DNA of 64,000 nucleotides from an uncultured Clostridium sp. (GTDB lineage: Bacteria; Bacillota; Clostridia; Lachnospirales; Lachnospiraceae), in the NCBI GenBank assembly GCA_937885015.1, contig CALAAS010000038.1, forward strand, positions 124,001-188,000. The letters run 5' to 3'. Shown one piece after another: positions 24,827 to 33,755 of the stretch (its first letter is position 1; each line of letters begins with the position of its first letter). The notes beneath the pieces are model-generated. The model saw only the letters and a list, made by a program, of their open reading frames with translations, did no database searches and was not told the origin of the DNA. A program made the translations under genes and the position numbers.

Positions 24827-26575
24827 TTACCTTTCTGCGCGCAGGGAATCCGTGGCCTGCTCGTCAATTTTATAATTCACACCATCTTGTACAATTGCAA
24901 CACCGTAAAGTTCTCTTGCTGCCTCTACAGAAACTTTTTTCTCCATAACATCCTGTAATACTTTTTCTGCCGGACGCTTCTTCGGATCTCCATATCCGCC
25001 GGCACCCGGCGTAATCACGCGGATAATATCGCCCTTTTTAAGCGGAAAGCTTGTGGTCTTATGTCCCATTCTTGTTACGCTTCCGTCTTCCGCGGCTACC
25101 CGGTAAAATGCGCCGGTTCCGCCTTCCTTTCCGCCCTCCAGGCCCCATGGATGGAATTTGTGGCGATCGCCAAGTCCTGTGTAAAGCACATCATCCTGCA
25201 GCATTTCCAGTTCCCGCTCAATGCCAAGACCGCCTCTCTTTTCGCCGGCTCCGCCCGTATCCTCTTTCAACTCATATTTGCGGGCAAGAATTTTTGTAAA
25301 TTCCATTTCTGTAGCTTCAATCGGCATATTGGAGGTATTTGTCATATTGACCTGTACGCCAGAAAGACCATCTGCAAAACGGTTTGCTCCGCCGCCTCCC
25401 GCAATTACCTCATGGAAAATAAACACACTGTCCGTACCAATTGCTCCGTCACCCGCCAGAATGGTCGTCGTACAGGCACCATTTCCTGCTGTGGTTACCT
25501 GATCCGGAAGTGCCGGCGCCAGTGCTCCGAAAATTGTATCCGGAATACGCTGACTGCAGTCGATCTGCGCACCGATGGGACTTGGTTCTGTCGGGTTTAC
25601 GATACAACCCTTTGGTGCGATAATCTTAATCGCCCGTTTAATTCCTTCATTGGCCGGAATATCATCGCCCATCAGCGCCTTGATGGAGAAAAAGACAGCT
25701 GCCTGCGTACAGGGGAATGGCACATTGATCGGCGCTTTAATCTGATCTGCCGTTCCGGTAAAATCTACCGTCATATCATCGCCGTCAACCGTAATCTTTA
25801 CATTGATAGGAAGCGGATCTGGATACTTATCTCCACAGCCATCCACGTAATCTGTGTAGCAGTACTCTCCATCCGGAAGGCCAGCCACCACATTTCTGAC
25901 ACGACGCTCGGTGTATTTAATCATTTCATCCATACAATCAATCAAAAGATCGCCGTATTTTGCGTAAGCCTCCTGAATTCTCTGCACACCAATCAGGTTG
26001 GCAGACATCTGAGCGGTCAGGTCGCCTTCCCGCTCCTGGGGAACCCGTGTATTATCCAGCAGTAAATCCATGACGCTGGGAATCAGTTCATTATTTTCAC
26101 GGATGCGGATAACCGGAATGCGAATTCCCTCCTGGAACAGGCTGTCAGCATCGCCAGAGGTGGAACCAGGAACCTTTCCTCCAATATCCGAATGGTGGGC
26201 AATATTGGCAGACCAGCCTACTAATTTATCCCCCACAAAAGCAGGAGCCGCAATTACAATATCCGGTAAATGGTTGCCGCCGCCGTGGTAAGGGTCATTG
26301 GCAATATACATATCGCCCGGCTTTACGTTTTCACGTCCGAATTTCTCATAAATATTGGGAACTACGCTGAGCAGAGAACCCAGCAGCGCAGCCAGGCTTT
26401 CTACCTGTGCCACACTGTTTCCTTCCGGATCAATCACAGCGCTGCAGACATCCCGCCGTTCCTTCATGTTGGTCGAATAGGCGCTGCGTACGATGATTCC
26501 ATAGGTTTCTTCTGCAACTGACATCAGAAGGTTACGGACAACTTCTACTGTAACTGTATCAATTTTTCTTGCCAT
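24827..26575 (-). CDS. Hydantoinase B/oxoprolinase family subunit (HyuB-like)
   Basis: 582 residues, full length for HyuB. Family motifs include MKERRDVCSAVIDPEGNSVAQ, the metal-site-like NDPYHGGGNHLPDI, and GWSANIAHHSDIGG. With HyuA this subunit hydrolyses a five-membered cyclic amide (hydantoin, 5-oxoproline) or, in other members, carboxylates a ketone. It starts 1 nt after the hyuA stop and is followed 8 nt later by the deglycase gene, so all are in one unit. Confidence 0.88.
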   Translation of the reverse strand: MARKIDTVTVEVVRNLLMSVAEETYGIIVRSAYSTNMKERRDVCSAVIDPEGNSVAQVESLAALLGSLLSVVPNIYEKFGRENVKPGDMYIANDPYHGGGNHLPDIVIAAPAFVGDKLVGWSANIAHHSDIGGKVPGSTSGDADSLFQEGIRIPVIRIRENNELIPSVMDLLLDNTRVPQEREGDLTAQMSANLIGVQRIQEAYAKYGDLLIDCMDEMIKYTERRVRNVVAGLPDGEYCYTDYVDGCGDKYPDPLPINVKITVDGDDMTVDFTGTADQIKAPINVPFPCTQAAVFFSIKALMGDDIPANEGIKRAIKIIAPKGCIVNPTEPSPIGAQIDCSQRIPDTIFGALAPALPDQVTTAGNGACTTTILAGDGAIGTDSVFIFHEVIAGGGGANRFADGLSGVQVNMTNTSNMPIEATEMEFTKILARKYELKEDTGGAGEKRGGLGIERELEMLQDDVLYTGLGDRHKFHPWGLEGGKEGGTGAFYRVAAEDGSVTRMGHKTTSFPLKKGDIIRVITPGAGGYGDPKKRPAEKVLQDVMEKKVSVEAARELYGVAIVQDGVNYKIDEQATDSLRAER

Positions 26576-26576
26576 A

Positions 26577-28640
26577 TTACTTTACCTCGCTATCTACGAT
26601 TTTCAGATTGTGATAACCATCCACATGCATCATCCATCCGCCCGGAACCACCAGCGTAGTATCCATCTGCTCGCAGATACACGGTCCCGGAATCTCCTGC
26701 CCTGGGACGAGATCTTCCCGATTGTAAACCGGAGTTTCCACATAGGTTTCCGCTCCCTGGAACAGGACGTTTCGAATCTCCATAGGTGCAGGGATCGGAG
26801 CCTCCGGATGCAATTCATCTGGCTGAAGATCCGGCTTATCGATGATACCAATGGCAGAAACACGATAGTTGACAAACTGTACCACTGCCTCTTCCTTGCA
26901 GTAGCCATAGCTTCTCTTGTGCTCTTTATGGAAATCGGCAAGGCCTTTTTTCAGTGCTTCTTCTGTCATAATACCGGATTCCACCGGAATACAAATCTCG
27001 AAATTCTGGCGCTGGTAGCGCATATCAATAAAGAACTCAAACACGCGGCGGTCTGCCGGAACGCCTTCTTTATCCAAAAGCTCTGTTCCCTGTTCAATCA
27101 TATTCTGGAACTGGACATTCACTTCGTCTAAATTCTCCGGAACACCATTTAATACCCTTGTTCTGGATAAGTCGAACTGCGTATCTGCCAGCAGCAGCCC
27201 CAGACTGCAGAGGGTACCTGGATGCGGAGGAATAATGACTTCTTTCATCCCCAGTTCTCTTGCCACCTCGCAGGCATGCAATGGGCCAGCTCCGCCGAAG
27301 GCCATGAGGCTGAACTCACGGACATCATATCCCTTTTCCACAGATACGCTTCTCACGGCACGAACCATGTTGGAATTGACAACTGTAATAATGCCATTGG
27401 CAGCCCGTTCCATAGTGAGGTCAGACTTGGCGCAAATCTTATCTTCCACTGCTTTTTTAGCCAGGTTTATATCAATATCCATACGTCCGCCCAGAATCTT
27501 TTTCTGGTTCAGTTTACCAAGAAGAATATTGGCATCCGTCACACAGGGATTCTCTCCTCCCCGCATGTAGCAGGCCGGTCCCGGTGTAGCTCCCGCACTC
27601 TCCGGTCCTACCTTCAGCGCGCCGCCCTCGTCAATCCGGGCAATCGATCCGCCGCCTGCACCGATGGTAATAATATTGATCATCGGAATTCTGGACGGAT
27701 ACCCTTCCACAAAACGCTCGTTGGAAACCTGCGGCGTATAATTTTCAATCAGAGAAATATCTGCACTGGTTCCTCCCATATCAAACGTAATAACCTTGTC
27801 CGCATTGCACTGCCGTCCAATATAGGCAGCAGCAATTACACCTGCAGACGGGCCTGATAAAGCCGTTTTAATAGGACAGTCAATCGTTTCTTTAATGGAA
27901 ATGATAGAACCGTTGGACTGTGTTACATAGGGTTCCACCGTCACTCCGATTCCCTCTATGGAATCACGGAAATTATTGACGTACTTTTTCATAACCGGTC
28001 CCAGATAGCTGTTCATCACGGTAGTGCTCATTCGGCTGAACTCGCGGAACTCCGGTACCAGACGGCTGGACAGGGTCACGTATGCTTCTGGGAATTCTTC
28101 CTCAATCAGCTGACCGATCCTTTCTTCATGAACCGGATTTACGAAGGAGAATAAGGTACATACTGCAATGGCAGCCACGCCCTGCTCTTTCATGTAACGA
28201 ATTACCTGTCTCGTTTCTTTCTCATCCAGCGGTGTTTCTACGGTTCCGTCATATCGAATCCGCTCCGTCACGCCCATATTCAGTCCGGACGGAATCAGCG
28301 GATAGGGTTTCTGAGCATGCAGATTATAAAGAGAAGGTCTCCTCTGCGTTCCGATCTCCATGAGATCTTTAAACCCTTTCGTCGTAATGAGTCCCAGGCG
28401 GCAGCCTTTTTTCTCAATCAGCGCATTCGTTCCAACGGTTGTACCATGGGCCAGGTAAGATACCTCCGATGCCTTCGCCCCTTTGATTTCCAGAACATCT
28501 TTCACACCTTTTACAATCGCTCTTGACGGATCCGACGGTGTGGAACTGTCTTTATAGTTGAACAGTTCTCCCGTTTCCTGGTTAAATATGGAAAAATCCG
28601 TAAATGTGCCGCCTACATCAACACCAATCATGTAACTCAT
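26577..28640 (-). CDS. Hydantoinase A/oxoprolinase family ATPase subunit (HyuA-like)
   Basis: 687 residues. Actin-fold ATP-binding motifs are clear: VDVGGTFTDFS, HGTTVGTNALIEKKG, TFDMGGTSADI, GAGGGSIA, FGGAGPLHACEVARELG. The family uses ATP to phosphorylate the cyclic amide or ketone so that HyuB can act. No fused HyuB half exists, unlike eukaryotic 5-oxoprolinase. A consensus promoter and a cluster operator lie directly upstream, so hyuA heads a unit hyuA-hyuB-frlB-gntR. Confidence 0.9.
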   Translation of the reverse strand: MSYMIGVDVGGTFTDFSIFNQETGELFNYKDSSTPSDPSRAIVKGVKDVLEIKGAKASEVSYLAHGTTVGTNALIEKKGCRLGLITTKGFKDLMEIGTQRRPSLYNLHAQKPYPLIPSGLNMGVTERIRYDGTVETPLDEKETRQVIRYMKEQGVAAIAVCTLFSFVNPVHEERIGQLIEEEFPEAYVTLSSRLVPEFREFSRMSTTVMNSYLGPVMKKYVNNFRDSIEGIGVTVEPYVTQSNGSIISIKETIDCPIKTALSGPSAGVIAAAYIGRQCNADKVITFDMGGTSADISLIENYTPQVSNERFVEGYPSRIPMINIITIGAGGGSIARIDEGGALKVGPESAGATPGPACYMRGGENPCVTDANILLGKLNQKKILGGRMDIDINLAKKAVEDKICAKSDLTMERAANGIITVVNSNMVRAVRSVSVEKGYDVREFSLMAFGGAGPLHACEVARELGMKEVIIPPHPGTLCSLGLLLADTQFDLSRTRVLNGVPENLDEVNVQFQNMIEQGTELLDKEGVPADRRVFEFFIDMRYQRQNFEICIPVESGIMTEEALKKGLADFHKEHKRSYGYCKEEAVVQFVNYRVSAIGIIDKPDLQPDELHPEAPIPAPMEIRNVLFQGAETYVETPVYNREDLVPGQEIPGPCICEQMDTTLVVPGGWMMHVDGYHNLKIVDSEVK

Positions 28641-28700
28641 GCAAATTCACCTCACTAATTTATTTTGCCTGTTATTATTATGTAGTATTATATTGTATAT

Positions 28701-28717
28701 TGTTATATAACATTATA
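28701..28717. promoter_or_regulatory. Cluster operator A
   Basis: TGTTATATAACATTATA. Its first 12 bases are a perfect palindrome, and its end overlaps the -10 of the hyuA promoter. The identical 17-mer is at 33638-33654. Confidence 0.7.
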
Positions 28718-28740
28718 GCAACGGTTAAAAAAATTGTCAA
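28712..28740 (-). promoter_or_regulatory. Promoter of the hyuA-hyuB-frlB-gntR unit
   Basis: On the minus strand TTGACA (28740-28735) and TATAAT (28717-28712) are both perfect, spaced 17 bp. So strong a promoter needs repression, which operator A could provide. Confidence 0.8.
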
Positions 28741-28743
28741 CAC

Positions 28744-29586
28744 TTAATCAAAGAGAATTCCATGATTTTTAAGCCATTTTATACTCTGCCTGTCTGCCCG
28801 CTGTGGATCCTGTCGGTATCTGGCATCATTGAATTCAAAGCTGTACACTCCCCGGTAGCCGGCTGTCTCCAGCTGCTCCAGGTATTTTTCCAGAGGAAGT
28901 TTTCCATCTCCCAGAGCCATATGAATGGCTGTCCCGGAGTCCTGCAGATGCACATAGCTTAAAAGGGTTCCGTGTTCCAGATAGGAGGTAAGCTCCTGTC
29001 CCATATAGGCCATCTGCCCCAGATCCAGCATAGCACTCATACTGCCGACTGGCATGGAGGCTATCATCTTCCTCTGATCCTGCGGTGTATTGACCAAATT
29101 GGAGGAAAGGGGAGTCAACGTTTCCAGAACCAGCTCCAGGTTATACTTACGGGCATAAGCGGCAAGCTGATACAGGCTGTTTTCTGCTCTTTTCCACCCC
29201 TCTTCTCTGGGTTCGTCATAGTATCCCGATCCTGCCGTCACCAAAACCCGGCCGCATTCCAGCTCCAGCGCCATATCAATTGAAGTCATAAAATAGCGAA
29301 GGCTGGCTTCGCTAAGCTCCTCTTCTCTGGCAGCCAGGTTGATGGGATAACTGCATTGTTCCGGGGTCAGACAGCAAACCGAAAGTCCCCGCTCATGAAG
29401 CATTTCTCTGACCTTCTTTATCCTTTCAGCACTGACAAGTCCGGGACAAAGATGGGGAGCTGCCGCCCACAGCTCTACCTGAGTAATCCCGAGATCAAAA
29501 GCTGTATCAAGAAAACAGACCAGGGGATATTTTCCATATTGAAAACTGCCCATGGAAAAACGATTTTTATCTATTTTCACATTCAT
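28744..29586 (-). CDS. FrlC-like sugar isomerase/epimerase
   Basis: 280 residues from the ATG at 29586, which overlaps the kinase stop as ATGA; the longer frame inside the kinase gene is rejected. It is an AP-endonuclease-2 TIM barrel with ITQVELWAAAPH, TPEQCSYPINLA, VLETLTPLSSNLV, and a late HLQDSG and SFEFND. These positions parallel FrlC, which interconverts fructoselysine and psicoselysine. Glu and His metal ligands of the fold are present. It lets the pathway accept an epimeric sugar. Confidence 0.8.
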   Translation of the reverse strand: MNVKIDKNRFSMGSFQYGKYPLVCFLDTAFDLGITQVELWAAAPHLCPGLVSAERIKKVREMLHERGLSVCCLTPEQCSYPINLAAREEELSEASLRYFMTSIDMALELECGRVLVTAGSGYYDEPREEGWKRAENSLYQLAAYARKYNLELVLETLTPLSSNLVNTPQDQRKMIASMPVGSMSAMLDLGQMAYMGQELTSYLEHGTLLSYVHLQDSGTAIHMALGDGKLPLEKYLEQLETAGYRGVYSFEFNDARYRQDPQRADRQSIKWLKNHGILFD

Positions 29587-30485
29587 GAAAAATTCCAGAT
29601 CCTCTCTCGTACCGATTCCGGCACCCGAACACCATATCCAAATCCACCATTCACAAGACACGTTCCTGCAGCACGTTCAGAAGCTGCCGAAAGGGCTTTT
29701 TCTATCGTTTCCTTCCGGAAGGACGAATCGCTCCAGAATTCTCTTTTTTCTCCTTTTATGGTATCAAGGATTGTGATTAACATAGCTGTGGCAAAACTGT
29801 CCCCGGCTCCCATTGTATCAATTGCTTTTACCAGATTGGGACGCTGTCTGTAAAAACGTTCCCCATCGTAAACGGTAGCTCCCTCACCGCCGCGGGTAGC
29901 CGTTATGACCCTGCATCCCTTTTCATAGAGATGCATACATAATTGCTGTGTTTCCTTTTCATCTAAATCACTGCAGGAAAGAAATGCAAAATCCACATAC
30001 GGACAAACTCTGTCTACCCGATCTTCCTCATTCCATCGATACGAAAAATCATAACTTACCGTGGCGGGAAGCTGATGAAGCGCAGGAAGAAGACCATCCG
30101 TAAAGCCGTTGTTGGAGGTATGGATATGGTCAAACCCAGCTGCATATTGGAGGTCCTCTTCATCCAGATAAATGGGATGGTTCTGGATTACGCCCCCTTT
30201 ATTGCTGCCTTTAAATACACGATCTCCATCCACCAGCGTGACGCGGGCAAAGCCATTTTCTCCTTCATAATCCCTGCAGTGACTGAAGCCGATTCCAAGC
30301 TCTTTCAATACAGATTTAATATGATCTGCCACTGCATCCCGGCCAAACACTCCCATAAAATCAGATTCTGCCCCCATCATTTTTGCATTGGCAGAAAAAT
30401 TCAGAGCCTGACCGCCAGGATACATCGTCTCTGTGTGCAGATACACATCACACACATTATCTCCCAGTCCCAAAACCTTTACCAT
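29583..30485 (-). CDS. FrlD-like PfkB-family sugar kinase
   Basis: 300 residues from the ATG at 30485, 11 nt after AAGGAG; a GTG four codons upstream overlaps that site. PfkB motifs are GGQALNFSANAKMMG near the start and IDTMGAGDSFATAML with the catalytic Asp near the end. GLGDNVCDVY, DRVFKGSNKGGV, HIHTSNNG, YDFSYRWN and DFAFLSC follow fructoselysine 6-kinase FrlD closely. The product should be a 6-phosphate for the SIS deglycase. It ends in a 4-nt overlap with the epimerase gene. Confidence 0.83.
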   Translation of the reverse strand: MVKVLGLGDNVCDVYLHTETMYPGGQALNFSANAKMMGAESDFMGVFGRDAVADHIKSVLKELGIGFSHCRDYEGENGFARVTLVDGDRVFKGSNKGGVIQNHPIYLDEEDLQYAAGFDHIHTSNNGFTDGLLPALHQLPATVSYDFSYRWNEEDRVDRVCPYVDFAFLSCSDLDEKETQQLCMHLYEKGCRVITATRGGEGATVYDGERFYRQRPNLVKAIDTMGAGDSFATAMLITILDTIKGEKREFWSDSSFRKETIEKALSAASERAAGTCLVNGGFGYGVRVPESVRERIWNFS

Positions 30486-30570
30486 TTTCCAAATCACTCC
30501 TTAAAAATACCGCCGGCCGCGGCAAATTCATTGCTCAGCACGGCCGGCGGTGCAAACCCTTTACTCTGTT

Positions 30571-31671
30571 TTATTTTCCGTTAAACTGTCTCGTCTGGTC
30601 ATACAGATCCGGCGTATCAAAGAAGCCTTCCTCCTGCAGTTCTTTTCCAAGAGGTGCTGCTGCATCAATGAAAGCCTGACGGTCGATGTCACAGAAGGTA
30701 ACGCCGCCCTCTTCCTCAAGCCACTTCTTGTCCTCTTCCCAGAGAGCTGCACTTCTCTCACTGTGTCTGTCTGCCGCCTTCTGTGCACAGTCTTCGATGA
30801 TCTTTTGATCTTCCGGTGTCAGGCTGTTCCAGAACTGGGTCGAAAATGCAAGCTGCTCTACCGGATATGCATAGTCTACATCTGCCACAAATTTAGCTGC
30901 CTCGTAGAGGCCCAGGGAACGATAGCTGTCCTTGGAGCACTCGCCGCCGTCTACAACACCCTGCATGAGAGCGAAGGGATACTCAGACCAGGCCACTACA
31001 ACCGGAGTTGCGCCCATGGCTTTGGCGTTCTTCTCGAAAATCGGCAGGTTCGGGATTCTGTACTTCATTCCCTTCATATCAGCCGGAGTCTTGATCTCTT
31101 TTTTACCGAAGAAGATTCTCGGATTCTTTAAGTAACGGTAGTTTACTACGTGAATTCCCTGTGCCTCCAGTTTGTCAAAGATCGTCTGTCCCAGTTCGGA
31201 GTCCAGGTAAGCAAATGTAGCTTCCGCAGAATCAAAAGCAAAGGCCATACTTAAAATATTCAGGTCCGGAGCGTAGGAAGCCAGTGTATCCAGAGAGGTC
31301 ATAACACCGTCCTGAAGACCAATCTGTACGTTCTCCAGCATGGTAGTCTCATTTCCCAGCTGCTCTGCCGGATAGAATTCAAAATAGTACCGTCCACCCA
31401 GAGCCTCATTGGCAAGGTCACAAAAATACTGGCATGTCTCAGGTGCAGGCTCGCCCACAGCGCCGGAGTTACCAAATTTAACGGTAACAGCGTTTGCCGG
31501 CTTTTCTGCCTTCTGGCTTTCTTCTGCCCCGGATTCGCCCTCAGCTGCTTTCGTTTCCTCGGCTGCCTTTGTCTCTTCCACAGCCGCTGTCTCCGCTGGT
31601 TTTCCCGCACATCCGGTCATAGCCGTAAGTCCTAAGGCAGCTGCCAGAACGAGAGATAATTGTTTCTTCAT
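30571..31671 (-). CDS. TRAP transporter substrate-binding protein, DctP family
   Basis: 366 residues from the ATG at 31671, with AAGGAGG upstream. A lipoprotein signal (LTAMTGC) and an Ala/Glu/Lys-rich linker (about 28-58) precede a DctP-type binding domain (VKFGNSG, GVMTSLDTLASYAP, NYRYLKNPRIFFGKKEIKTPADMKGMKYR). The KYRIPNLPIFEK segment holds the Arg that usually grips a substrate carboxylate, so the ligand is probably an acid. It lies downstream of dctQ and dctM. Confidence 0.9.
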   Translation of the reverse strand: MKKQLSLVLAAALGLTAMTGCAGKPAETAAVEETKAAEETKAAEGESGAEESQKAEKPANAVTVKFGNSGAVGEPAPETCQYFCDLANEALGGRYYFEFYPAEQLGNETTMLENVQIGLQDGVMTSLDTLASYAPDLNILSMAFAFDSAEATFAYLDSELGQTIFDKLEAQGIHVVNYRYLKNPRIFFGKKEIKTPADMKGMKYRIPNLPIFEKNAKAMGATPVVVAWSEYPFALMQGVVDGGECSKDSYRSLGLYEAAKFVADVDYAYPVEQLAFSTQFWNSLTPEDQKIIEDCAQKAADRHSERSAALWEEDKKWLEEEGGVTFCDIDRQAFIDAAAPLGKELQEEGFFDTPDLYDQTRQFNGK

Positions 31672-31727
31672 AGTACATATCCTCCTTTTTATGTATATCA
31701 TTATACTTTTTCGTTACAAAAACCTTC

Positions 31728-33023
31728 TTACACAGCTCCCATGAGCTTGGGCAGCCACATGGTAAATGGCTCCCAGAATGTGGTAAGCATCAGAACAATA
31801 AACATGGGAATCAGGAACTGAACCGTGTATTTCAGAGCTCCCTCAAAGCTGTTTCCTGTTGCCTTGGCAGTAACAAATAAGGCCGGAGCCATGGGCGGGG
31901 TAATCAGACTTAAAGTACAGTTTAATACAGCCATAACGCCCATATGAACGTAACTCATTCCAAGTCCATCCGCCAGGCTCATTAAAAGTGGCGCCACCAT
32001 AATCAGAATCTGCATGGATCCGATAAAGCAGCCAAGGAATAACAGCATGGCATTCAGTACCAGTAAAATCAGAACTTTGCTTCCCAGACTCATCAGCAGA
32101 TCCGTCATCCAGCCAATCAGTCCGCTGGTTACGATAACCCAGTTGAACAGAAGGCCTGTAGCTGCCAGCATCATGGCCATGGCAGAACTGCGAACTGTAT
32201 TTTTCAGGGAACGGGTCAGCATTTCCAGATTAAAACGTTTTAAGCAGATGGCCATGATCACACAGTACATGGCTGCTACTACCGAACATTCCGTAGGTGT
32301 GAAAATACCGGTCATGATCCCTAATACGAGGATGGCCGGTCCGCCCAGTCCGGGAAGAGCCACCCAGGTAGCATGCATTCTTTCCTTCCAGGATGCCTTC
32401 TGGACGATCGGGGCTTTAATGCCCTGAGTTTTGATCGCTATGATACACCAGATCATCATGGACACACCCATAACGACTCCTGGAATCACGCCGGCCTGGA
32501 ACATGGCCAGAGTGGAAGTCTGGCTTAAGAAAGCCCAGATTACAAAGTTGATGGAAGGCGGGATAATCGGTCCAATCATGGCGGATACAGATGTAACCGC
32601 TACGGAAAAGTTTTTGTCATAGCCGGATTCTTCCATGGCTTTTACCTCAATGGTACCCAGGCCGCCGGCATCTGCCAGAGCCGAGCCGCTCATTCCTGCA
32701 AAAATCATGGAAGCTGCAATATTCGCATGGGCAAGACCGCCGGTCAGGTGGCCAATCCATTTTTCTGCCAGATAGAAGATTCGATCCGTCAGTCCCACTT
32801 CATTCATAAAGCAGCCTACAAACAGGAAAGCCGGAAGAGCCAGCATGTTGAAATCAGCAAGCGAATTGGCCGTTCTCTGAGCGAACATGACAAAGGACTG
32901 ATGATTAAACAGGATAAATTCAAAAGCCGAAGCACACATGGCATATCCGACGGGAACCTGCAAAAGAATCATTACCACAAATGTGATAAAATATATTGCC
33001 AGATATGGATCAATGTTAGTCAT
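31728..33023 (-). CDS. TRAP transporter large permease, DctM family
   Basis: 431 residues, about 12 membrane segments, normal length. Signature stretches are MSGSALADAGGLGTIEVKAM and IIPPSINFVIWA, both part of the conserved DctM fold. It works with DctQ and a DctP protein, using the Na+ gradient to import the bound substrate. It overlaps dctQ by 8 nt and has AGGAGG before its ATG. Confidence 0.93.
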   Translation of the reverse strand: MTNIDPYLAIYFITFVVMILLQVPVGYAMCASAFEFILFNHQSFVMFAQRTANSLADFNMLALPAFLFVGCFMNEVGLTDRIFYLAEKWIGHLTGGLAHANIAASMIFAGMSGSALADAGGLGTIEVKAMEESGYDKNFSVAVTSVSAMIGPIIPPSINFVIWAFLSQTSTLAMFQAGVIPGVVMGVSMMIWCIIAIKTQGIKAPIVQKASWKERMHATWVALPGLGGPAILVLGIMTGIFTPTECSVVAAMYCVIMAICLKRFNLEMLTRSLKNTVRSSAMAMMLAATGLLFNWVIVTSGLIGWMTDLLMSLGSKVLILLVLNAMLLFLGCFIGSMQILIMVAPLLMSLADGLGMSYVHMGVMAVLNCTLSLITPPMAPALFVTAKATGNSFEGALKYTVQFLIPMFIVLMLTTFWEPFTMWLPKLMGAV

Positions 33024-33558
33024 ATACGTTTCCTCCTTCCTGTTCCGGTGCTGTCACAATATCTTCTTCCCCCGTCACAAAAAATGCTATGGTTTTATAA
33101 GCACAAAGCACCAGCATAATCAAACTCATCACCAGCACCGGCAGCGCGTAATAATAACCGCGGCTGAAGGGAAGGCCTCCTACAGGCGGCATACTCTTCT
33201 GCATGTTAAACAATGTGTAGCTGGCCGGGATATAGGCAATGGTAATAACCATAACAATAATATTGATCAGGTTGAACATAACCCGGCGGAATGCGGCCGA
33301 TCTTTTTTTCATAATAAACTCCAACACCGCATGTCCATTCTGCCAGTAAACGGTACACCAACCCATGCTCATGGTCCAGATCATTAAAGCTGTTACTGCC
33401 TCGTCAATTCCGTAAATCGGTTTTTTAAACACAAAGCGCATGGTTACCTGCAGAAACAAAAGAACCATGAAGGCAAACACGGTGTAACCAGTAATGGTTT
33501 CCAAAATGTCAACCGCCCTGTCAAGCGCTTTTCCGACTGCTAAAATCTTCTTTTTCAT
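33016..33558 (-). CDS. TRAP transporter small permease, DctQ family
   Basis: 180 residues from the ATG at 33558, four membrane segments. The DctQ motif WTMSMGWCTVYWQNGHAVLEFI is present. The start has no good ribosome binding site of its own, but an overlapping 23-codon ORF with a strong site ends inside it, so translation may be coupled (see 33521-33592). An upstream TTG two codons earlier is the alternative start. Confidence 0.88.
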   Translation of the reverse strand: MKKKILAVGKALDRAVDILETITGYTVFAFMVLLFLQVTMRFVFKKPIYGIDEAVTALMIWTMSMGWCTVYWQNGHAVLEFIMKKRSAAFRRVMFNLINIIVMVITIAYIPASYTLFNMQKSMPPVGGLPFSRGYYYALPVLVMSLIMLVLCAYKTIAFFVTGEEDIVTAPEQEGGNVYD

Positions 33559-33592
33559 ACGCAATCCGTATAATTTGCAACCGCAAATTCAT
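33521..33592 (-). CDS. Short upstream ORF overlapping the dctQ start
   Basis: 23 codons beginning MNLRLQIIRIAYEKED, with AAAGGAG directly upstream. It reads through the dctQ start in another frame and stops 38 nt inside dctQ. ATTTGC/GCAAAT inside it forms a small hairpin. It may be a leader that couples or tunes dctQ translation. The peptide itself is not recognised. Confidence 0.35.
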   Translation of the reverse strand: MNLRLQIIRIAYEKEDFSSRKSA

Positions 33593-33637
33593 ACTCTCCT
33601 TTCCCTTAATTTTATGTTGTCTCTTTACTTCTTAAAT

Positions 33638-33654
33638 TGTTATATAACATTATA
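33638..33654. promoter_or_regulatory. Cluster operator B with -10 of the TRAP/frl unit
   Basis: TGTTATATAACATTATA, identical to operator A and placed the same way: the minus-strand TATAAT (33654-33649) abuts the 12-bp palindrome. The -35 is not consensus, which may suggest activator need or a weaker promoter. Confidence 0.68.
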
Positions 33655-33755
33655 TTAAGATTCTATAAGAACTATACCATTAAAGCCGTATTTTAGCAAG
33701 ATATTTTTATATTTTTCTTATGTTTCATAAAATCTGACAAATTATTTTGGTAAAA

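Noticed and set aside
25061..26065. 334-residue plus-strand ORF
   Set aside because: Antisense to hyuB, with no motif or ribosome binding site support.
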